Below are positions 54,325 through 63,756 of a stretch of DNA of 64,000 bases, piece after piece. Position 1 is the first letter of the stretch. Each line of letters opens with the position of its first letter. The notes beneath the pieces are model-generated. The model was not told the origin of the DNA, did not search any database, and saw only the letters and a list, made by a program, of their open reading frames with translations. The stretch lies in NCBI GenBank assembly GCA_963812255.1, contig CAWEUM010000003.1, forward strand, positions 496,001 through 560,000. Direction: 5' to 3'. The translations under genes were made by a program, and so were the position numbers. The DNA comes from DATJGR01 sp963812255 (GTDB lineage Bacteria > Pseudomonadota > Gammaproteobacteria > Pseudomonadales > Azotimanducaceae).

Positions 54325-56556
54325 ATGTTGCAGACCTTTCTCGCCGAACTTAAGCGTCGCAAGGTGCTGCGCGTCGCAGGCGCCTACGCCGTATTCGCAT
54401 GGGGCGTACTGCAAGTTGCGGACCGATTGTTTCCGGCATTGATGCTGCCGCAATGGACGATCACATTCGTTGCGATGCTGCTCCTGATTGGGTTGCCGAT
54501 CACGGCCGTCATCACCTGGGCGTTCGAGATCACGCCGGCAGGCGTCCGCCGCACCGCGCCGGACGCGAGCGCCGATGGCAGCGCGCCGCGCGGAAGCTGG
54601 ATCGAAGCCACGCTGCTGCTGGCGATCGTGGCAGCCGTCGGCATTTCGACGGCGCAATACGCGCGTCACGACGTCGTGGCGGCGGATACACCGGGTCAAT
54701 CACCGAATCCCAGTGCCTCGGCTGCCGAAAACTCGATCGCCGTGCTGCCATTCACCAGCTTCAGCGACGACGCAGACAGCAATTATTTCGCGGACGGCCT
54801 GACCGAGGAACTGATCAACGATCTGGCTCGCATCGGCGGACTCAAGGTTTCTGGCCGCACCTCTTCGTTCTACTTCAAGAACCGCAATCAGGATCTGCGC
54901 GAAATCGGCCGCGCGCTCGGCGTCGCGCAGGTACTGGAAGGCAGCGTGCGCCGCGCAGGCGACAAGTTGCGCATCACGGTGCAGCTGATTTCTACCGCCG
55001 ACGGATTTCATCTATGGTCGCAAACGTACGACCGACGTCTCGACGACATCTTTGCAATCCAGGACGACGTTGCGGAAAACGTCGCATCGACATTGGAAAT
55101 GAAACTCGGCGCGCGCCAGCACGGCGCGCCCGACGCAACGCTCGATGCGCAGGACTATCGATTGTACCTGGTCGCGAGCGCGCTGTTGCACGAACGCTCG
55201 CTCGAGCCATTGACCCAGGCCCGCGACCTGTTCGCGCAGCTGAAAGATCGGGAACCGAACAACGTCGACGCGCTGGCGGGTTACACGCAGGCTACGATGC
55301 TGTTGGCAGGTACCTACATCACACTCGATTTTGAACCGGCCGCGAGAGACGCGGTCGCCACAATCGAGCGCGCACTGGCGATCGACCCTGATTCGGTGGT
55401 CGCGAACGTCGCCGCCGGCACCGCGTATACGATCCTGTTGCATCGCACCGATGAATCACGCTACCAGACGCTGGCCGAGCAACGGCTGTCGCGCGCAGTC
55501 GAGCTCGCGCCGAATGATCCGGACGCGCTCGCGGCGTACGGCGCATTGCTGAACGAAATGGGCCGCTATTCCGACGCCTACGACGCGCTGCATCGCGCCG
55601 TCGTTCGCGATCCACTGTCGCGCCTCGCGCAGGCGCAATTGATCACAGCGCTGGAAGGGCTCGGCCGCCTCGCGCAGGCGCGGCAGAAACTCGTGACGCT
55701 GATGCGGGTGTATCCGGATTATGTATTCGCCAGAACGGAACTCGGCGAGTTGCTGCTGGCACAAGGGCAGCTCGATGCGGCGTTGCCGTATCTACGCGAG
55801 GCTCACGCTGCGAGAACCAGCCCGCGCGCGACCTTCGCATTGGCCAACGCATATCTGAATCTCGGCCTGCAGGATGACGTTCGCGCGACGCTTGCCGATC
55901 TCAGCTACGCACCACGCTCGCAACCATTCGGCGAGGTCATCCTGATGCACATGCGCGGCGATGATTCGGCAGCGTTTCGTCTCGCGCAGGTGCAACTGAC
56001 CGCGACCAACGATCCGATCTGGCGCGCGCTACTGATCAACGCAGCGCTGACACGCGGCGATCTGGCTACTGCTCGGCAACAGCTGATGCAGACGGCGCCG
56101 GCGTTGCTGACGTCGCTCGACACAACGGGCGCGCAGAGCGAAACGCTGCTTTCCGCCGGCGATCTGCTGATGCGCGAGGGACGCCGCGACGATGCGACGC
56201 ACCTGCTCGAACGCCTGCTGATGGCCCAGGCGCCCCCGCAGGGTGGATATGATCCGGTGGCGCGCAAACTGACGCGCGCCCAAGCCCTCGCGCAGCTCGG
56301 TCGAACGGACGCCGCACTCGACGAACTGCGCGCCGCCCAGTTGCAGGGCTACAGAACATTATGGGACTTCGACTATTTTCAACGGCTCGATCGGCTTCCC
56401 GCGTTCGCCCAGATGCGCGACGATCCGCGCTTTCTCGCGGTGATCGGCGCAATCGAGGCCGACAACCGGACCATGCGCGAACGCGTACTGCACCATTCGG
56501 CACCAGATGATCCGGAGGGGGTCGATGTACAAGACGACCGCATCCAAGCGCAATAA
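54325..56556 (+). CDS. Membrane protein with TolB-like and TPR domains
   Basis: 743 residues from ATG 54325. N-terminal 'FLAELKRRKVLRVAGAYAVFAWGVLQV' (in parts) is a membrane helix, followed by two more up to about residue 110. A periplasmic TolB/FlgO-like domain ('SIAVLPFTSFSDD', 'YFADGLTEELINDLARI', 'DDIFAIQDDVAENVAS') leads into about ten tetratricopeptide repeats (about 270-700). The family often carries an N-terminal cyclase or wHTH domain; here there is none. It is probably a scaffold or envelope sensor. It overlaps the quinoprotein gene by 32 bases. Confidence 0.85.
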   Translation: MLQTFLAELKRRKVLRVAGAYAVFAWGVLQVADRLFPALMLPQWTITFVAMLLLIGLPITAVITWAFEITPAGVRRTAPDASADGSAPRGSWIEATLLLAIVAAVGISTAQYARHDVVAADTPGQSPNPSASAAENSIAVLPFTSFSDDADSNYFADGLTEELINDLARIGGLKVSGRTSSFYFKNRNQDLREIGRALGVAQVLEGSVRRAGDKLRITVQLISTADGFHLWSQTYDRRLDDIFAIQDDVAENVASTLEMKLGARQHGAPDATLDAQDYRLYLVASALLHERSLEPLTQARDLFAQLKDREPNNVDALAGYTQATMLLAGTYITLDFEPAARDAVATIERALAIDPDSVVANVAAGTAYTILLHRTDESRYQTLAEQRLSRAVELAPNDPDALAAYGALLNEMGRYSDAYDALHRAVVRDPLSRLAQAQLITALEGLGRLAQARQKLVTLMRVYPDYVFARTELGELLLAQGQLDAALPYLREAHAARTSPRATFALANAYLNLGLQDDVRATLADLSYAPRSQPFGEVILMHMRGDDSAAFRLAQVQLTATNDPIWRALLINAALTRGDLATARQQLMQTAPALLTSLDTTGAQSETLLSAGDLLMREGRRDDATHLLERLLMAQAPPQGGYDPVARKLTRAQALAQLGRTDAALDELRAAQLQGYRTLWDFDYFQRLDRLPAFAQMRDDPRFLAVIGAIEADNRTMRERVLHHSAPDDPEGVDVQDDRIQAQ

Positions 56557-58510
56557 GTCGCACCGACTTCCGACGCATGCTCTGCTCTTTGCCATGCTCA
56601 CCTCGGCATCACCGTTAGCGAGCGAAGCCGCCGATACGAACACTGACTGGCCCACCTACGGGAACGATCCGGGCGGCAGCCGATACGCATCGTTGACGCA
56701 GATCGATCGTGCCAATGTGACGCGGCTGCAGCAGGTCTGGAGCTACCGCACCGGTGATCTGGGCGAGGGGTATCCGAGCCGCAAGCGCTTGGCATTCGAA
56801 GCCACGCCGATTCTGATCGACGGCGTGCTATACGTTGGCACGCCGTATGGGCACGTGCATGCGATCGACGCCGCCACGGGTGTACGACTGTGGCAGTACG
56901 ACGCGAACCTGCCGAATGATCGCGCCTACTCCGAGAACACGTCGCGCGGCGTCAGCGCGTGGCGCGATCCGGATGCGGCAGCAAATCAAACCTGCGCACT
57001 GCGAATCCTGTTCGGCACGCTCGACGCGCGGCTGATCGCGCTCGATGCGGCAACCGGACGGCCATGTGCCGACTTCGGCAAGAACGGCCAGGTCGATCTG
57101 AATATCGGCAGCCGCCCGCGCGATCCCGGCAATTACCTGGTGACGTCACCGCCCGTGTTGTGGCATGACCTCGTCATCACGGGCTCCGCCGTCGGCGACA
57201 ACCGCGCCGTCGACAATGAACTCGGCATCGTGCGTGCGTTCGATGCGCGCAGCGGCGCGTTGATGTGGTCGTGGGATCCGATTCCGCGCACGCGCGACAA
57301 TCCGGTCTATTCACAGTGGACACAGCGCGCCGCGAAAATCACCGGTGCCGCGAATGCATGGTCCGTACTATCGGTCGACGTCGAACGCGGCTTGCTGTTC
57401 GTACCCGTCGGTTCGGCGAGCCCGGATTTCTACGGCGGCGAACGCCCCGGCGACAACCGATATGCGAATTCACTCGTCGCATTGAACGCGGCGACCGGTG
57501 CCGTCGTTTGGGCTCAGCAGATCGTGCATCACGATGTCTGGGACTACGACATGCCGGCCCAGCCGGTACTGATCGATCTCCAGCGTCATGGCCAGACGAT
57601 TCCGGCGGTCGTGCAACCAACCAAGATGGGCATGGTGTTCGTTTTCGACCGGCAAACCGGCAAGCCGTTATTCCCGATGCAGGAGCGCGCGGTGCCACAG
57701 GACGGAGTGGCCGGTGAAGTGTTGTCACCGACTCAACCGTCCTCGGCTTTGCCGTCTCTGGTCCCGAATGGTCCATTGACCCGGGACGATGCATGGGGCT
57801 TCACGCCGTGGGATCGCGGCCGATGCGCCGATGCCATCGCGAAGTTCCGCTCCGAGGGTATCTACACACCGCCGAGTCTGCAGGGCACCGTCGAGTGGCC
57901 GGGCTATGCGGGCGGTTCGAATTGGGGCAGCGTGTCGTTCGATCCGACCCGTCAATTGGTCATCGCAAATACCAACCGGTTGGCGTTCGTCGTGCAGCTG
58001 ATTCCACGCAAGGACCTGAAGGCCACGTATGAGTCCAAACAATATCCGGATTCGGAATTCGCCCGCCAAACCGGCACACCGTACGGCATGCGACGTGAAC
58101 TGATCACCTCGCCAATCGGCGTGCCGTGCACGGCGCCGCCGTGGGGAACGTTGAGCGCGGTCAATCTGAAAACCGGCAAGATGCAATGGCAGGTCCCGCT
58201 CGGTACTTCACGCGACCTCGCGCCGTGGCCAATCTGGTTCATCAACGGCGTTCCGAGCATGGGCGGCTCGATCGTCACTGCAGGAGGGCTGATATTCATC
58301 GGTGCGACGGCCGACAACTACCTGCGCGCGTTCGACGTCGAGACCGGCACCGAGCTGTGGCGCGGACGCTTGCCGGCGGGTGGTCAGGCGACGCCGATGA
58401 CATACAGCCAGGATGGACGTCAGTACGTCGTGATCGCCGCCGGCGGTCACGGCGGCATGGGCACCACACGCGGCGACTACGTGGTTGCCTTCGCCCTACC
58501 GAACCCATGA
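56525..58510 (+). CDS. PQQ-dependent dehydrogenase, glucose-dehydrogenase-like, soluble
   Basis: 661 residues from ATG 56525, which has GGAGGGG just before it (ATG 56507 is less likely). A signal peptide (to about residue 36) is followed by a quinoprotein propeller ('DWPTYGNDPGGSRYASLTQI'). The 'HHDVWDYDMPAQP' motif (about 335-347) is typical of membrane glucose dehydrogenase (Gcd) and its relatives, but the five N-terminal membrane helices of Gcd are absent, so the enzyme is periplasmic. The sugar or alcohol substrate is unknown. Its translation is coupled to the TPR gene. Confidence 0.9.
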   Translation: MYKTTASKRNKSHRLPTHALLFAMLTSASPLASEAADTNTDWPTYGNDPGGSRYASLTQIDRANVTRLQQVWSYRTGDLGEGYPSRKRLAFEATPILIDGVLYVGTPYGHVHAIDAATGVRLWQYDANLPNDRAYSENTSRGVSAWRDPDAAANQTCALRILFGTLDARLIALDAATGRPCADFGKNGQVDLNIGSRPRDPGNYLVTSPPVLWHDLVITGSAVGDNRAVDNELGIVRAFDARSGALMWSWDPIPRTRDNPVYSQWTQRAAKITGAANAWSVLSVDVERGLLFVPVGSASPDFYGGERPGDNRYANSLVALNAATGAVVWAQQIVHHDVWDYDMPAQPVLIDLQRHGQTIPAVVQPTKMGMVFVFDRQTGKPLFPMQERAVPQDGVAGEVLSPTQPSSALPSLVPNGPLTRDDAWGFTPWDRGRCADAIAKFRSEGIYTPPSLQGTVEWPGYAGGSNWGSVSFDPTRQLVIANTNRLAFVVQLIPRKDLKATYESKQYPDSEFARQTGTPYGMRRELITSPIGVPCTAPPWGTLSAVNLKTGKMQWQVPLGTSRDLAPWPIWFINGVPSMGGSIVTAGGLIFIGATADNYLRAFDVETGTELWRGRLPAGGQATPMTYSQDGRQYVVIAAGGHGGMGTTRGDYVVAFALPNP

Positions 58511-58545
58511 GGAGGCGCAAGAGAAGGTTCAGAGTCGTTTCTTTT

Positions 58546-58573
58546 ACCCCCAGGGGGGTTGCCCCCCTGGGGT
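58546..58573 (+). promoter_or_regulatory. Strong hairpin covering the rlmKL ribosome-binding site
   Basis: AGGGGGG (58552-58558) and CCCCCCT (58562-58568) pair perfectly around TTG; CCCC/GGGG and A/T extend the stem with one bulged C. The right arm's GGGGT (58569-58573) is the only Shine-Dalgarno-like sequence before the ATG at 58580, so the hairpin would hide it. It may also end transcription from the quinoprotein gene, whose stop is 36 bases before. Confidence 0.6.
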
Positions 58574-58579
58574 GACGCA

Positions 58580-60754
58580 ATGAACCTGTTCGCCACGCAC
58601 CCACTCGGCTTCTCAGACCTGATCGAACGCGAACTGCTCGGCTGGGGCGCACAGATCACCACCCGATCGACCGCTGGCGTCGGCTTCAGCGGCAGCCTCG
58701 AATGCGCCTATCGCGCGTGTCTTTGGAGCCGCGTCGCGAATCGCATTCTGTTGCAGATCGACAGGTTCGATGCGCCGGACGCGGATGCACTCTACGAAGG
58801 CATTCAGCGAACCCGCTGGCTCGATCACATCGACCCGCAGCGTTCCATCGCCGTCGACTTCACGACGGCGCATTCACAGATCAATCACAGCCTGTATGGC
58901 GCGCAGCGCGTCAAGGACGCGATCGTCGATCAGATTCGCGCTGCAACCGGCTCCCGCCCCAACGTCGACGTTAGTGACCCCGATGTGCGAATCAACGTAC
59001 ACCTCATTCGTGACCGCGCAACGCTGTCGATCGATCTTTCGGGCGACAGCCTGCATCGACGAGGCTATCGTCGAGCGCAAGGTCCGGCTCCGCTAAAGGA
59101 GAATCTGGCGGCCGCGCTGTTGCTGCGCGCGGCATGGCCGAAAATCGCCGACGGCGGTGGTGCCCTGCTTGATCCGATGTGCGGTTCCGGCACGTTTGCG
59201 ATCGAAGCACTGCTGATGGCCGCAGACATCGCGCCAGGTCTGTCGCGCGCAGCATTCGGATTCGAAAAATGGCAGGGGCATCAACGCGAAATCTGGGTGG
59301 CGCTCGTCGAAGAGGCGCGCGCCAGACGCGACGCGGGGTTGCGGCGCGCACCGATCGTGCAGGCAAGCGACTGCGATCCGCGCGCGGTCGCCTCGACAAT
59401 CGAGAACATCGAAAGTATCGCGTTGAGCCAATACATCACCGTCGAAAAACGGGACCTGCGGGACATCAACCCCCCTGCTGCCAACGGTCTGCTGATCTGC
59501 AATCCGCCGTATGGTGAGCGCCTGTCCGATGCCGCATCGCTGCCGGCGTTGTTTACCGAACTGGGCGATGTCTTGCGCGCGCGCTTCGATGGCTGGCGCG
59601 CAAGCGTGCTGGCGCCGGATACCGCGCTCGGCTTCCGCACCGGTCTGCGGTTGACGAAGAAGAATGCCGCGCGCAACGGTGCAATCGACGTCGCATTATT
59701 GACGTTCGACATCTCCGCCGAGCGCACGCTGACACGGCGCGGCGAACACGACGCGGCGCCGCGCGAGAATGCCCATTCCGATGCGCGTCTCAATGCGATC
59801 CTCGACGCGCACATCGAGGACTTCCGGAATCGCGTTCGCAAGAACCACAAGCGTCTCGCGCGCTGGGCGCGCGGGAACGCGATCACCTGTTACCGCGTCT
59901 ATGACGCCGATCTGCCCGACTACGCGTTCGCGATTGATCTCTACGAAGGCGAGGCAGCGTGGCTGCACGTCCAGGAATACGCGCCGCCGACAAGCGTCGA
60001 CGCCGAGCGCGCGCGATTGCGCCGCGAGTCCGCGCTTGCCGTATTGCCGGAATTGTTCGGCGTGGCGGCGTCGCAGGTGTTCATGAAAACACGCGAGCGC
60101 AAGCGCGGCAGCAACCAGTACACGCGGCAGGACGAAGCGGGTGAATTGCATCTAGTCGAAGAAGGTGGTTGCCGGCTGCTCGTGAATCTGCGCGATTATC
60201 TCGACACCGGACTGTTCCTCGATCATCGCCCGCTGCGGATGCGCATTCAGCGCGAGGCGCCCCGCAGACGATTCCTGAATCTTTACGCATACACCGGTGC
60301 AGCGACCGTACACGCGCTGCGCGGCGGCGCCGCGGCCACGACGTCGGTCGATCTGTCCAATACCTATTTGAACTGGGCGCTGCGCAACCTCGAGCTCAAT
60401 ACGGGTGATCTTCGCAACCATCGCTTGATACGGGCCGATTGCAGCGCGTGGCTCGACGACGCCGTTCGGCGAACCGATCGGTACGATCTGATTCTGCTCG
60501 ACCCGCCCTCGTTCTCGAACTCTAAATCGACCGACGAGGTGTTGGATATTCAACGCGATCACGCAGGGTTGATTCGCACCTGTGTCGATCTGTTGGCGAC
60601 AGACGGCACGCTGTATTTCTCGACCAACAAACGCGGCTTCAAGCTGAGCGACGCGCTGACCGATCTGACATTCGACGACATCACCGCCTCTACGATCGAC
60701 GAAGACTTCCGCCGCAACCCGCGCGCGCATCAATGCTGGCGGTTTCGCGCCTAG
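58580..60754 (+). CDS. rlmL: Bifunctional 23S rRNA (guanine) methyltransferase RlmKL
   Basis: 724 residues from ATG 58580. An N-terminal THUMP-containing RlmL half (m2G2445) has 'LLDPMCGSGTFAIEALLMA' (about 196-214) and 'NPPYGERL' (about 308). The C-terminal RlmK half (m7G2069) has 'RRFLNLYAYTGAATVHAL' and 'DLILLDPPSFSNSKS' (about 636-650). The fusion of the two enzymes is typical of gammaproteobacteria. Confidence 0.94.
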   Translation: MNLFATHPLGFSDLIERELLGWGAQITTRSTAGVGFSGSLECAYRACLWSRVANRILLQIDRFDAPDADALYEGIQRTRWLDHIDPQRSIAVDFTTAHSQINHSLYGAQRVKDAIVDQIRAATGSRPNVDVSDPDVRINVHLIRDRATLSIDLSGDSLHRRGYRRAQGPAPLKENLAAALLLRAAWPKIADGGGALLDPMCGSGTFAIEALLMAADIAPGLSRAAFGFEKWQGHQREIWVALVEEARARRDAGLRRAPIVQASDCDPRAVASTIENIESIALSQYITVEKRDLRDINPPAANGLLICNPPYGERLSDAASLPALFTELGDVLRARFDGWRASVLAPDTALGFRTGLRLTKKNAARNGAIDVALLTFDISAERTLTRRGEHDAAPRENAHSDARLNAILDAHIEDFRNRVRKNHKRLARWARGNAITCYRVYDADLPDYAFAIDLYEGEAAWLHVQEYAPPTSVDAERARLRRESALAVLPELFGVAASQVFMKTRERKRGSNQYTRQDEAGELHLVEEGGCRLLVNLRDYLDTGLFLDHRPLRMRIQREAPRRRFLNLYAYTGAATVHALRGGAAATTSVDLSNTYLNWALRNLELNTGDLRNHRLIRADCSAWLDDAVRRTDRYDLILLDPPSFSNSKSTDEVLDIQRDHAGLIRTCVDLLATDGTLYFSTNKRGFKLSDALTDLTFDDITASTIDEDFRRNPRAHQCWRFRA

Positions 60755-60814
60755 ACCAGCACCTGCTCAGTTGGAGTAGACTACCTGTCACATTCCCGAC
60801 GAGGCGGCGTCACC

Positions 60815-61918
60815 ATGTTGCTGCGTTCTCTGAAGATTCCGAAAGATGAATTCGAGTCCGGCACCGGCTGGACTCTGAAGCCCGAAGGCGCCTGCCGCGG
60901 CGAGATCTGTATCCCGCTGTCGAAGCCCGCCACGGACCCCGTGGACATCAAGCGGGTCGCCAACGACATCGGCATGCCGCTCGTCGAGGCGCAGGAACAG
61001 GGGCTGTGGTCACTGGGCCCGGCATCGATCGGTTCGCGCGCGCTGACCAGCGCCGAAGCGCCGGAGCTGACATTGCCCGATCTGGATGGCCGGGAATTCA
61101 AACTATCCAGTCTGCGCGGTCAGAAGGTGCTGCTATATGCCTGGGCGCCTTACTGAGGCTGCTCCGGCGACCTGCCCGTGTGGCAGGCATTGCGAAACGA
61201 ATTCCACCCCAAAGGTTTCGAGCTCGTCACAGTGGGTCTCGACACACTGGGTGGTGCCGGTTGCCGCGGATTCATCGAGGCCGCAAAGCCCGAGCATCCG
61301 TCGCTGATCGATCAGCACCATGTGGTCGCGGATCTGTTCGGCGTCATCAACATCCCGAGCAGCGTCTGGATCGACGAGCGCGGCATGATCGTGCGACCTG
61401 CCGAGGCTGCGCCGGCGCCGCCGCAGCCAGACGGTCCGACCGGGCCGCGTGTCGACCTGCCGAGTGAGCTGCCGCCGCGCTTCGTCGAGATCATGTCCGA
61501 AGCGGTCAAGATAAAGAGCGATGCGCCGGCGTACCACGCCGCGCTGCGGGACTGGGTAGATCACGGCGCAGCGAGCCGCTTTGCGCTGTCGCCGGCCGAG
61601 GTGGTGGAGCGTTCACGCCCGCGCGACAACGCGAAGGCGCTCGGTCATGCACACTTCGCGCTGGCGACGCAACTCGAAATGGATGGGCATCACGATGCCG
61701 CGATCCCGCACTTTCGCGAGGCACACCGGTTGGTGCCCGAGAGTTGGACGTTCCGACGTCAGGCGTGGTCGCTCGAGAAGGTCGTCGACGGACCACTCGC
61801 GCGATTCTGGCAGGGACCGGATCCGGAAAGGCCGGAGGCGTGGCCCTATGCCGGCGACTGGCTGGCCGACGTGCGCCGTGAGGGCGCGGAGAATTATAGC
61901 GAGCCGTGGCGACCGTAA
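60815..61918 (+). CDS. Thioredoxin-fold (ResA/TlpA-like) protein, probable selenoprotein with in-frame TGA
   Basis: 367 residues if the TGA at 61154-61156 is read through as selenocysteine (residue 114). The frame before (113 codons) and after (253 codons) is the same and both halves are protein-like. The TGA falls in the redox motif 'WAPY-U-GCSGDLPVW', where the relatives I recall have Cys ('WxxWCGCxxDLPxW'). Downstream are 'FELVTVGLDTLGGAGCRGF', 'HPSLIDQHHVVADLFGVINIP' and 'VWIDERGMIVRP', the rest of a TlpA/ResA-like thioredoxin fold, then a helical TPR-like tail. A SECIS-like stem-loop follows the TGA at 61167-61193. No selA, selB, selC or selD is in the window. Alternatives are a nonsense mutation or a sequencing error. 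Confidence 0.8.
61167..61193 (+). promoter_or_regulatory. Candidate bacterial SECIS element
   Basis: CCTGCC (61171-61176) and GGCAGG (61182-61187) form a perfect six-pair stem with the loop CGTGT. The stem can extend by GCGA (61167-61170) with TTGC (61190-61193) across a two-base bulge. The loop starts 20 bases after the TGA and has G as its second base; both agree with known rules for bacterial SECIS elements (loop about 16-37 bases downstream, G in the first two loop positions). Confidence 0.65.
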
Positions 61919-61944
61919 CGGCACGCTGTTGAAGTGCCACTAGC

Positions 61945-61971
61945 GGGCCGAGTCGAACATCGACTCGGTCC
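61945..61971. terminator. 12-bp hairpin between convergent genes
   Basis: GGGCCGAGTCGA (61945-61956) pairs with TCGACTCGGTCC (61960-61971) with one G-T pair and a three-base loop. It lies between the selenoprotein gene and the convergent DUF2237 gene, so it could terminate both, although no T-run follows. Confidence 0.5.
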
Positions 61972-62033
61972 CGTACCACCGCTTCACCGAACGTGTTGCA
62001 ACCCGAGGTGCTGCCAGACAAGACGAAACGCGC

Positions 62034-62432
62034 TCAGTGCTGCTGCGCACCCGTTGCGTATTCCATCAGCGTTTCCAGCGCGACGAACTCGAGCGTTTTG
62101 GCATGAGTCGCCTCGAGGACCACCCGCGGCGCCGCACCCGCTTCGAGCGCCTCGACCCAACGCGATGCACACAAGCACCATTGATCACCCGGCGCGAGTC
62201 CGGCAAAACCGAACTCGGGGCGCGGCGTCGAAAGATCGTTGCCGACGCGGCGCGAAAATTCGAGAAATTCGCGCGTCGTCTCGACGCACACGCTGTGCAC
62301 GCCAACATCCGAGTCGTCGGTGCGACAGCAGCCATCGCGGAAGAAGCCGGTCAACGGCGCGGTACTGCAGGTGCGCAGCGGGCCTCCGAGCACATTGATG
62401 CCGCGTGGGGCGAATGATCGCTGTTCACTCAT
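62034..62432 (-). CDS. DUF2237 family protein
   Basis: 132 residues from ATG 62432 (the longer frame is shadow of the RidA gene). Family sequence: 'NVLGGPLRTCSTAPLTGFFRDGCC', 'GVHSVCVETTREFLEFSRRVGNDLS' (in parts) and 'FGFAGLAPGDQWCLCASRWVEA', with conserved cysteines. The function is unknown. It is divergent from ridA. Confidence 0.88.
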   Translation of the reverse strand: MSEQRSFAPRGINVLGGPLRTCSTAPLTGFFRDGCCRTDDSDVGVHSVCVETTREFLEFSRRVGNDLSTPRPEFGFAGLAPGDQWCLCASRWVEALEAGAAPRVVLEATHAKTLEFVALETLMEYATGAQQH

Positions 62433-62517
62433 TGCAGGCGCTCCTGATGCCAACTCGAGGCGAGACGATGCATTATGGCACCCTTCTCGTTCAACACATC
62501 CACAGGAGCATTTCGCG

Positions 62518-62868
62518 ATGACGATCAAACGCCTGCATGTCGGCCCCCGCCTGTCCCAGGTCGCGATCCACGGCAACACAGTCTACACCGCGGGCATCGT
62601 TGCGGGTGACGCAACCGCAGACGCGGCCGGACAAACCCGTCAGATCCTCGAATCGATCGATGGTTACCTCTCCGAGGCCGGTACCGACAAGACGAAAATA
62701 TTGAACGCGACGATCTGGCTCGCCGACATCGCCGACTATGCCGCGATGAATTCTCAATGGGACGCCTGGGCGCCCAAGGGCAATACGCCGCCGCGCGCTT
62801 GCGTCGAGGCAAAGCTCGCGGCACCGCAGTTCAAGGTTGAGATCCGCGTACTCGCGGCGATCGGTTAA
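62518..62868 (+). CDS. RidA-family protein (YjgF/YER057c)
   Basis: 116 residues from ATG 62518 with AGGAG ten bases before it. It has 'VYTAGIVAGDATADAAGQTRQIL' (in part), 'KILNATIWLADIADYAAMN' and the C-terminal 'PPRACVEAKLAAPQFKVEIRVLA' with the Arg that binds the substrate carboxylate in RidA and the Glu near the end. It deaminates reactive enamine/imine intermediates or is a divergent member of that fold. The LLM gene follows 22 bases later, so the two may be co-transcribed. Confidence 0.9.
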   Translation: MTIKRLHVGPRLSQVAIHGNTVYTAGIVAGDATADAAGQTRQILESIDGYLSEAGTDKTKILNATIWLADIADYAAMNSQWDAWAPKGNTPPRACVEAKLAAPQFKVEIRVLAAIG

Positions 62869-62890
62869 GCACTCTAGACGCGGAGACAGC

Positions 62891-63733
62891 ATGAAAGCAG
62901 CAATCGGCTTGATGGTCGAAGGACAGTTCGGGCTCAACTGGGACCGGTGGACGCGCGTGCTCGACCTGGCGGAACGCACAGGCTACCAATGCGTATTCCG
63001 CTCGGACCATTTTACGAACCCGGCCGAGCCGGATCTCGATTCTCTAGAACTGTTCACGTCGCTGACCTACGCGGCGACACGCACCAGGCGGATCGAGTTC
63101 GGTTCGCTGGTCGCGCCGGTGACGTTTCGCCACCCGACGATGACGGTGCGCCAGGCCGCCGCGATCGACGATCTGTCGGAGGGGCGCCTGGTGCTCGGTC
63201 TCGGCGCCGGCTGGCAGCGCCGCGAACACGAGAACTACGGCATTCCGTTCGACGATTTTCCGACGCGCTTCAACAAGTTGACCGACGCGCTAGAAATCAC
63301 GCGGCGGCTGCTGCGCGATGCCGCGCCGGTCAACTACACCGGCAAGATCGTCAGCGTGCGCGACGCGGTGCTGTTGCCGCGGCCGCGGCGCAGAATGCCA
63401 ATCCTGATCGGCGGAAATGGACCCAAACGCAGCCTGCCGCTCGCTGCAAAGTACGCCGACGAATGGAATGGCGTGTATCTGGATGTCGATACGTTTCGCG
63501 CCAGAAGTAATCTGTTAGACGAACTGCTCGACAAACACGGCCGCGATCCGCGAACGGTCAAGCGCTCACTGATGGGACCGTTTGCATGGGCTGAAGGGTC
63601 GGAAGGTATTGAGCGGCTCGAACGGTACATCGATGCCGGATGCCAACGCTTCATGCTGCAATTCACCGATTATGACAATCTGGAGCCGGTGGAAGCCTGG
63701 GCCGCGGAACACCTGCGACGGTTCGATTCGTAA
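62891..63733 (+). CDS. LLM-class flavin-dependent oxidoreductase
   Basis: 280 residues from ATG 62891 (GGAG upstream). It is a luciferase-like barrel with 'CVFRSDHFTNPAEPDLDSLELF' (in part), 'IEFGSLVAPVTFRHPTMTVRQ', 'DDLSEGRLVLGLGAGWQRREHENYG' (in part) and 'MPILIGGNGPKRSLPLAAKYADEW'. The pattern fits the F420-dependent subgroup. It follows ridA closely, suggesting a joint role in catabolism of a nitrogen compound (inference). Confidence 0.88.
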   Translation: MKAAIGLMVEGQFGLNWDRWTRVLDLAERTGYQCVFRSDHFTNPAEPDLDSLELFTSLTYAATRTRRIEFGSLVAPVTFRHPTMTVRQAAAIDDLSEGRLVLGLGAGWQRREHENYGIPFDDFPTRFNKLTDALEITRRLLRDAAPVNYTGKIVSVRDAVLLPRPRRRMPILIGGNGPKRSLPLAAKYADEWNGVYLDVDTFRARSNLLDELLDKHGRDPRTVKRSLMGPFAWAEGSEGIERLERYIDAGCQRFMLQFTDYDNLEPVEAWAAEHLRRFDS

Positions 63734-63756
63734 CACCAGCCGGCGACGCCTGGCCC

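Noticed and set aside
61178..61918. A separate gene starting at GTG 61178, with 60815-61156 as a short independent gene
   Set aside because: Both frames are the same, no ribosome site precedes the GTG, and the split falls in the middle of one thioredoxin motif. One recoded gene explains the data better.
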